The position numbers and the translations under genes were made by a program. From contig JAFSLR010000117.1 of assembly GCA_017448375.1 (NCBI GenBank), forward strand, positions 1 through 5,536: 5,536 nt of DNA, in the 5' to 3' direction. Below the pieces are notes generated by a model that did not search any database, was not told the DNA's origin, and saw only the letters and a program-made list of their open reading frames with translations. This document shows, in pieces, positions 1-4,283 of this stretch; positions within the stretch are counted from its first letter, which is position 1, and every line of letters starts with the position of its first letter. Source of the DNA: Synergistaceae bacterium (GTDB taxonomy: Bacteria; Synergistota; Synergistia; Synergistales; Aminobacteriaceae).

Positions 1-1133
1 CCGTCATCACTCACAGAAAACGCCGGAATTACCGCTGCCGTAACATATTCGTGTGGTTCATTCTCCAACACTTTAAGCCACAAACGCCGCGACGCTTTTC
101 CCCCTGAATTTTGCGCCGATACGTTGACGGTGAAATTTCCGGCTCTCTCAGGGACACCGTGAATTATTCCCGTCTTGCTGAGGCTCAAACCTTCGGGAAT
201 CTTCCCCCTGAATGTCCACGTTACACCCTTTCCGCCTTCAGCCTTAAGAGCCGTCCTGTAATCCTCGCTCACAAAACCTTCCGGCAAAATTGATGTCGTT
301 ATTTTCGGCCTCCGTGTCTTAACGCTGAATTGTAACGGGCGAGTCGTCTTTCCGTTTTCATTCATGGCCGTAACGCGAATCCTTCCCCTGAAATCATTTA
401 ACGCAATCCCCGAAATTATTCCCGTTTCAGGATTCAGGCTCAAACCTTCAGGCAACATATCACTGCTCCATTTCACCGACTCTGAAGCCCTCAGCGTGAA
501 CTCGTATTCCTCATCGGTAAACGCTTGCTTTATTGACGTTGATAATATTCTAGGCGGCCTCTTGTGATTAATGTCATTGCTGTTTACGGGAATTTTTACG
601 TCAGCACTTTTCGGCTTAATGTCAATACTTTCCGGCTTGACGGGGCTTGAAGGCTTTGCGGGTTTCGGGTCTGATACTGTGAGGGTGAATGATGTCATTG
701 CGCGCTTTGAGCGTCTCTGTTCCGTAACATCAACCGTGAAAACTCCTGCTGTTTTCGGAGTGCCTGAAATTTTCCCCGATGATGATATTCTGAGGCCGTC
801 AGGAAGTCCTTTCGCCGAAAATTTTGCGCCCTTCCCTGACGCTTTGATGTTGTGGGAATACGTTTCGCCGACAACGCCCGAAGGTAACGCATTCAACGCT
901 GACGATTTTTTTTCGGAATTGTCGAGAGTCCATTTGCCCGGAATATCTATCTTCATCGGCGGAACATTGTAGCCCGAATTTTTGTCGCGCCGGAATATCA
1001 CTGCATCGCGCGAGTCCGAATAGCTGAGTATCAATACATCGCCGGAAATCTCAAGCCTTGTTGTAACTTCAGCTGAGGCCGATAACGCCTGGAGAACGGC
1101 AATTATGATTATCAGGGGAATTATTCTACGCAT
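1..1133 (-). CDS. Secreted protein with tandem putative-Ig (He_PIG-like) domains, N-terminal part
   Basis: The reading frame is open from an ATG at 1133 to the left edge (377 codons plus two bases), so the C-terminus is missing. Residues 1-21 form a signal peptide: MRR, then a hydrophobic run rich in Ile and Leu, ending Ala-Ser-Ala before Glu22. Three beta-sandwich-like modules follow at about residues 82-153, 193-271 and 276-354. Each has the He_PIG hallmark: a Leu/Ile-Pro-(Glu/Asp)-Gly-Leu segment (PEGLSL in the second and third), then a (T/S)GxI(S/H)G turn and a Val-Thr-Val-type strand. A Pro/Lys-rich linker spans about 155-192. A fourth module may begin near 360. An AGGTGA ribosome site lies at 1151-1146, 12 bases before the ATG, which is slightly long. 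The protein is probably exported and structural or adhesive; ligand and enzyme activity are unknown. By analogy with the gene at 1999-4119, the missing end may carry a sorting signal. Three shorter open frames on the opposite strand here are shadows. Confidence 0.85.
   Translation of the reverse strand, partial: MRRIIPLIIIIAVLQALSASAEVTTRLEISGDVLILSYSDSRDAVIFRRDKNSGYNVPPMKIDIPGKWTLDNSEKKSSALNALPSGVVGETYSHNIKASGKGAKFSAKGLPDGLRISSSGKISGTPKTAGVFTVDVTEQRRSKRAMTSFTLTVSDPKPAKPSSPVKPESIDIKPKSADVKIPVNSNDINHKRPPRILSTSIKQAFTDEEYEFTLRASESVKWSSDMLPEGLSLNPETGIISGIALNDFRGRIRVTAMNENGKTTRPLQFSVKTRRPKITTSILPEGFVSEDYRTALKAEGGKGVTWTFRGKIPEGLSLSKTGIIHGVPERAGNFTVNVSAQNSGGKASRRLWLKVLENEPHEYVTAAVIPAFSVSDD
181..449 (-). 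repeat. In-phase coding repeat marking Ig-domain duplication
   Basis: The 14-base string AGGCTCAAACCTTC occurs exactly at 181-194 and 436-449. The offset of 255 bases equals 85 codons, and both copies encode the Pro-Glu-Gly-Leu-Ser-Leu segment on the minus strand (residues 228-233 and 313-318). A second shared string, AATTATTCCCGT, lies at 162-173 and 414-425, offset 252, so one codon was gained or lost between the units. This is the DNA trace of a tandem domain duplication inside the gene, not a mobile repeat. Confidence 0.65.
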
Positions 1134-1149
1134 AAAATTACGCTTTCAC

Positions 1150-1178
1150 CTGCCGTAAAAATATTGTTGGGATATAAT
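1150..1178 (+). promoter_or_regulatory. mazG: Candidate promoter for mazG
   Basis: A perfect TATAAT lies at 1173-1178. The hexamer 17 bases upstream (1150-1155, CTGCCG) is a poor -35, so the promoter may be weak or activator-dependent. Transcription would begin near 1185, upstream of the ribosome site at 1206-1211. This argues that the TTG codons at 1164 and 1167 are not on the mRNA and cannot be the mazG start. Confidence 0.45.
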
Positions 1179-1204
1179 CATAACCATAAAAATTTTTCAC
1201 GCAA
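1177..1204 (-). promoter_or_regulatory. Candidate promoter for the Ig-domain gene
   Basis: On the minus strand, TATGAT (1182-1177) matches the -10 consensus at five of six positions. A weak TTGCGT (1204-1199) lies 16 bases upstream as a possible -35 (three of six). The position, about 45 bases before the ATG at 1133, is sensible. The -10 overlaps the plus-strand TATAAT. The call rests on consensus matching only. Confidence 0.35.
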
Positions 1205-1205
1205 G

Positions 1206-1211
1206 AAGGAA
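1206..1211 (+). promoter_or_regulatory. mazG: Ribosome binding site that decides the mazG start
   Basis: AAGGAA at 1206-1211, within AAGAAGGAA at 1203-1211, is the only Shine-Dalgarno-like string near the 5' end of mazG. It sits inside the in-frame extension that begins at TTG 1164, and its spacing points to the ATA at 1218 (7 bases after AAGGA). No ATG, GTG or TTG lies in frame between 1170 and the conserved start of the protein. Confidence 0.5.
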
Positions 1212-1217
1212 TCCAAA

Positions 1218-2024
1218 ATATCACATTACTTTGACGAAATAGTAAACATTATCGAAAGACTCCGCGCCCCGAACGGTTGTCCTTGGGACAGAAAGCAGAC
1301 TCTTGAAACTCTCCGTACCCCCATAACTGAGGAAGCCTACGAACTTGCAGACGCTATCACAAAAAACGACATTGCCGGAATACGCGAAGAAGCCGGAGAC
1401 TTATTGTTACAGGTTGTATTTGTCGCGTCAATCGCAAAAGAGGCCGGACTTTTCGACATGAAAGACGTTGTTCGGGGAATTTGCGACAAGCTCATACGCC
1501 GTCATCCTCACGTTTTCGGGAATGTCAAAGCTGAAGACAGCGACGAAGTTTTACGGAACTGGGAGAAAATCAAGGCTGAGGAACGGAAAGAAAAGCACGA
1601 GTCAACATCAATACTTGCCGGAATACCTGACGGACTGCCGCCCCTCCTTAAGGCTAACAGGATTCAAGGGAAGGTTAAACATGTCGGGTTTGACTGGCCG
1701 GCGGGCGAAACTGAACCGTTATTCGCAAAACTTGATGAGGAAATCGGCGAGCTTAAAGACGCGGCAAAAGAGAATGATCCCGTTCACATGGCCGAAGAGT
1801 TAGGCGACGTTCTTTTTATGACGGTGAATATTGCGAGAAGGCTCAATGTTGACCCTGATGCGGCGTTGAATATGGTCTGCGAGAAGTTCCGAAAACGCTT
1901 CATGATTATGGAGAATTTAGCCCAGAACGAGGGCAAATCAATCTCAGATTACACGCTTGATGAGCTTGACTCATTCTGGGAAATCGCAAAGAAAAGGCTT
2001 AACTCTTCCGCCTCAGAATCATAG
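1218..2024 (+). CDS. mazG: MazG nucleoside triphosphate pyrophosphohydrolase
   Basis: MazG family enzymes hydrolyse NTPs or dNTPs to the monophosphate and pyrophosphate in the cytoplasm, using Mg2+, and serve in nucleotide-pool cleaning and starvation responses. Read from 1218 the protein has 268 residues, close to the 263 of E. coli MazG. It has the usual two MazG folds. The N-terminal one carries GCPWD (about residues 20-24), EEAYE (38-42), ExxD (58-61) and HPHVFG (96-101). The C-terminal one carries VGFDW (156-160), EEIGE (174-178) and ExxD (194-197), the metal-binding pattern of the catalytic half. The start is odd: the frame is open back to TTG 1164, but those codons precede or overlap a TATAAT and lack a ribosome site. 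ATA 1218 has AAGGA at good spacing and aligns within one residue of E. coli Met1. If TTG 1164 were used the length would be 286. The 3' end overlaps the convergent gene at 1999. No mazEF or relA is adjacent. Confidence 0.93.
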   Translation: MSHYFDEIVNIIERLRAPNGCPWDRKQTLETLRTPITEEAYELADAITKNDIAGIREEAGDLLLQVVFVASIAKEAGLFDMKDVVRGICDKLIRRHPHVFGNVKAEDSDEVLRNWEKIKAEERKEKHESTSILAGIPDGLPPLLKANRIQGKVKHVGFDWPAGETEPLFAKLDEEIGELKDAAKENDPVHMAEELGDVLFMTVNIARRLNVDPDAALNMVCEKFRKRFMIMENLAQNEGKSISDYTLDELDSFWEIAKKRLNSSASES

Positions 2025-4119
2025 CCGCAAGAACGATAACGCCCCAATTAACCGCGTAACAGCCTCCGCCGCTTGTACCGCGAACCCCTGAATGAGGATT
2101 GCCCGTAATCTCAATCTCAACTGCTGCCGGGTCTGAGATTCCGTTTTCGTTCGTGGCTGTTACTTCGACAAATCCTGAGTAAACGCTCGCAGGCTCACCG
2201 CTTATTGTGAGAGTCCATGAGCCTGTGATTTTCGAGAGTCCTACGGGCATAACATCGGGGCTTGTCGTCCACGTTACGGGGTTTTCGCTGTCAGCTGTAA
2301 TTGTTACGGGGGTTACGGGGGAATATGCCTGACCGCTTATTGATGATATTGACGGGCTGAGCACGGGCGGATTTCCGGAAACGTCCCACACTAAACGCAC
2401 ATTCATGCAAACAGGCCGCGTATCTCCCTCGTAATATATCCCTGTCATGTAATCATACGTTACAACAGACGGAAGAGCCGCGAATTTCACAGTCCCGCTT
2501 AAAGGATCGTATTCTGTAATGCTTACTCCATCGCCCTTTATCGACTCCGGCACAACGTTAGCATATTCCGTTGAGTTCATTCCAATATCACGGAAGCTGA
2601 ATACTGTTGACCGATTGCCCGTAATGTATCGAGTCTGTGATGAGAGTGAAGCCAGCGAATTTTCAGGGGAATTATAGTTCACATGGAGACCGAGATTTTT
2701 CGAGAGATCAATTTTCACAAGCCTGTTATTTCTCACATCAATATTCTTCAGAGTCGTCTGCAAAATATCAAGAGAGTATATAGCGTTGTTTCCGAGATAT
2801 AAATTCTCAAGCACTGTATTCCCGTAAAGGTCTAATGCTGAAAGTGAGTCATTGCTCATGTCAAGCGAAATCAAACGGGTGAAATTACTCACGTCAACCG
2901 AATCAATCTCGCTCCTTCCTGTCATGCGGAAATCCTCTAACCCCGTCAGTGTTGTGAAACCTTCCGGCCATGTGAAGCCCTTAGTCCCCGACAAATCAAG
3001 CGCAAGCAACGCCGTATCACCCGTAAGATTCAGACTCTTAAGCGTGTTACCTGAAGGCAGAGTGATATGTTCAAGTCTCGTCATTCCGCCGAAATCACCC
3101 GAAACAAGTGCGCCCATTTCGGGAATGTCAATCAACGCTATATAATCATTCTCAGTTGTTCCGCTCCCGTTGAGATTAAGAGCCTTCAATGCAGGAACAA
3201 GATTAACAGTTCGGCCTTTGTACGCTGTAACTTCATCGCCTGAACCGCCCATAAGCATTTGCATAATGTTGAAGCCTGACGAATCAGAATATGACATATC
3301 GGAATTGAAGTAGACAGTATCTTTTCTCAGGGCAATAATGACGGTGTGAGTCTTGTAGCCTTTGGGAATATTGCTTCCTCCGCCGCCGAACAAACTGCTC
3401 ATATCGCCGCTTCCGCTTCCCATTCCGCCGAACATGCTGTTTGTCCCGGTATTGAACGCATAGCCAACACGGTCAAGTTTGGGATTGCCGCTGAGATTGA
3501 GATATGTTAGGGATGAAAGTGGCTTTGACAGTAATTCGCTTGAAGACTGACCGCCGAATAACCCCGCAATGCTTGAAGTGTCATCGCCTTCATCGGGGCT
3601 TGCCGTTTCAGCGCGTATCAAAGCAAGGTTTACGGCCTTAAGGTTTGAACAGCTGCTTGCGTCAACCGAGACTACATTAACCGACTTGTAGAGGCTCAGA
3701 ATGAAATCCGCTGTGCTTCCCCTTACATCAAGCACCGAAAGTTTGTCGAATGACGGCAGAAACTCACCGCTGAATGAGTCCGGCAATGCTATTCTCAGCT
3801 CCTCAAGTCCCGTGAATACATCGAACGACTCGAAATCAGCTGACGTTACATTGAGATTCACGCCGTCAAAGTTCATTCTCGCAACATCAGAAGCGGATAT
3901 GTCATTATCGCCCCTCTTGAGTGAGACCGAAACAACATCAGATGACTCGTCCTCCGAAATTATTTGCGCGGTTAAAATATTGCCGTCTTTGTCGCGAATA
4001 TTGGCCGACTGAATCGAAAGTGCTAAGTTCTCGTGGAGTGATACTGTTTCGGCTGAGGCTGTGAGAGTCGGAATGCCCACAAGAATTGCAGACATCATGA
4101 AAAGTATAAAGCGTTTCAA
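1999..4119 (-). CDS. Secreted leucine-rich-repeat protein with C-terminal Ig-like domain and Synerg-CTERM-like tail
   Basis: This complete protein has 706 residues read from TTG 4119. Residues 1-23 are a signal peptide (MKRFILF, hydrophobic core, Ala-Ser-Ala before Glu24). Irregular leucine-rich repeats cover about 100-480, with units such as LTYLNLSGN, LKALNLNGS, LLALDLSGT, LISLDMSND and LENLYLGNN; the regular block is about 345-480. Gly/Ser/Met-rich insertions with FGG motifs interrupt the repeats near 187-191, 228-250 and 289-293. An Ig-like domain at about 586-673 ends in VTATNENG and resembles a module of the protein at 1-1133. Residues 683-705 are SGGGC, a hydrophobic stretch and RRK, like the Synerg-CTERM sorting signal. 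The likely site is the cell envelope; the binding partner is unknown. Start choice: TTG 4119 lies 7 bases from GGGGG at 4131-4127, TTG 4122 only 4. The ATG at 4098 would lose the Lys-Arg of the signal peptide. Shadow frames on the plus strand at 2852-3145 and 3701-4012 are not genes. Confidence 0.9.
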   Translation of the reverse strand: MKRFILFMMSAILVGIPTLTASAETVSLHENLALSIQSANIRDKDGNILTAQIISEDESSDVVSVSLKRGDNDISASDVARMNFDGVNLNVTSADFESFDVFTGLEELRIALPDSFSGEFLPSFDKLSVLDVRGSTADFILSLYKSVNVVSVDASSCSNLKAVNLALIRAETASPDEGDDTSSIAGLFGGQSSSELLSKPLSSLTYLNLSGNPKLDRVGYAFNTGTNSMFGGMGSGSGDMSSLFGGGGSNIPKGYKTHTVIIALRKDTVYFNSDMSYSDSSGFNIMQMLMGGSGDEVTAYKGRTVNLVPALKALNLNGSGTTENDYIALIDIPEMGALVSGDFGGMTRLEHITLPSGNTLKSLNLTGDTALLALDLSGTKGFTWPEGFTTLTGLEDFRMTGRSEIDSVDVSNFTRLISLDMSNDSLSALDLYGNTVLENLYLGNNAIYSLDILQTTLKNIDVRNNRLVKIDLSKNLGLHVNYNSPENSLASLSSQTRYITGNRSTVFSFRDIGMNSTEYANVVPESIKGDGVSITEYDPLSGTVKFAALPSVVTYDYMTGIYYEGDTRPVCMNVRLVWDVSGNPPVLSPSISSISGQAYSPVTPVTITADSENPVTWTTSPDVMPVGLSKITGSWTLTISGEPASVYSGFVEVTATNENGISDPAAVEIEITGNPHSGVRGTSGGGCYAVNWGVIVLAAMILRRKS
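2005..2073 (-). other. Synerg-CTERM-like C-terminal sorting signal
   Basis: The last residues of the leucine-rich-repeat protein run Ser-Gly-Gly-Gly-Cys, a spacer, about ten hydrophobic residues (WGVIVLAAMI) and Arg-Arg-Lys-Ser. This three-part layout (Gly/Cys motif, membrane stretch, basic tail at the extreme C-terminus) is that of the Synerg-CTERM family described in Synergistota. It is thought to be recognised and processed during export to the cell surface. The Tyr and Asn-Trp after the Cys depart from the small residues I would expect there. The match was made from memory of the motif, not by profile search. Confidence 0.7.
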
Positions 4120-4126
4120 CAAAAAA

Positions 4127-4132
4127 CCCCCT
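4127..4132 (-). promoter_or_regulatory. Ribosome binding site of the LRR gene, beside homopolymer runs
   Basis: AGGGGG (4132-4127) is followed by six T (4126-4121) and then the tandem TTG codons. Spacing is 4 bases to TTG 4122 and 7 to TTG 4119, which favours 4119. The adjoining G5 and T6 runs set the spacing between ribosome site and start. Confidence 0.55.
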
Positions 4133-4152
4133 GTAAAAAAATGAATTAAGTC

Positions 4153-4181
4153 ATAGTATTATAATCAAAAATCTATGTCAA
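4153..4181 (-). promoter_or_regulatory. Promoter of the LRR gene
   Basis: On the minus strand a perfect -35 TTGACA (4181-4176) is separated by 17 bases from TACTAT (4158-4153), a four-of-six -10 match. A perfect TATAAT overlaps it at 4163-4158 but would leave only a 12-base spacer. Either would start transcription 20-30 bases before the ribosome site at 4132. The region is AT-rich compared with both flanking genes. Confidence 0.6.
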
Positions 4182-4193
4182 GAAGAAAAGTTC

Positions 4194-4220
4194 AAAGGAT
4201 GCTTTAAGCTCATAAAGGAT
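4194..4220. repeat. Direct repeat AAAGGAT, two copies 20 bases apart
   Basis: AAAGGAT occurs at 4194-4200 and 4214-4220, start to start 20 bases, about two helical turns. It lies between the divergent promoters, and the second copy abuts the -35 position of the carboxyltransferase promoter. It could be a pair of regulator half-sites, but a seven-base repeat in AT-rich DNA can also arise by chance. Confidence 0.3.
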
Positions 4221-4248
4221 TAAGTTTAACCCTCAAATAAAGTATAAT
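4220..4248 (+). promoter_or_regulatory. Promoter of the carboxyltransferase gene
   Basis: A perfect TATAAT lies at 4243-4248. The hexamer 17 bases upstream is TTAAGT (4220-4225), three of six to the -35 consensus. The start site would be near 4255, giving a leader of about 30 bases that ends in the ribosome site GGAG at 4271-4274. The -10 context (GTATAATACTA) is nearly the same as that of the divergent LRR promoter read on the other strand. Confidence 0.55.
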
Positions 4249-4283
4249 ACTAGAAAAATCCACACATAAAGGAGAAAAATTTA

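Noticed and set aside
111..972. Three plus-strand open frames at 111-293, 364-567 and 571-972, and a minus-strand frame at 695-892
   Set aside because: They are shadows of the minus-strand Ig-domain gene, which is open from 1133 to the left edge with a signal peptide and clear domain repeats. The alternatives show no domain, and the low stop density comes from the codon use of the real gene.
1188..1197. AAAAATTTTT palindrome as an intrinsic terminator
   Set aside because: There is no GC-rich stem; it is simply AT-rich promoter DNA.
1164..1217. The 18-residue N-terminal extension of MazG from TTG 1164
   Set aside because: It overlaps a TATAAT and the likely ribosome site, has no ribosome site of its own, and has no counterpart in E. 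coli MazG as I recall it.
1468..1803. Plus-strand frame of 111 codons within mazG
   Set aside because: It lies wholly inside mazG in another frame and its protein shows no recognisable motif, while the mazG frame holds all conserved residues.
1218..2024. MazG as part of a toxin-antitoxin or phage-defence module
   Set aside because: No mazE, mazF, relA or nuclease gene is next to it. It is the full-length two-domain housekeeping type, and its neighbours on both sides are on the opposite strand.
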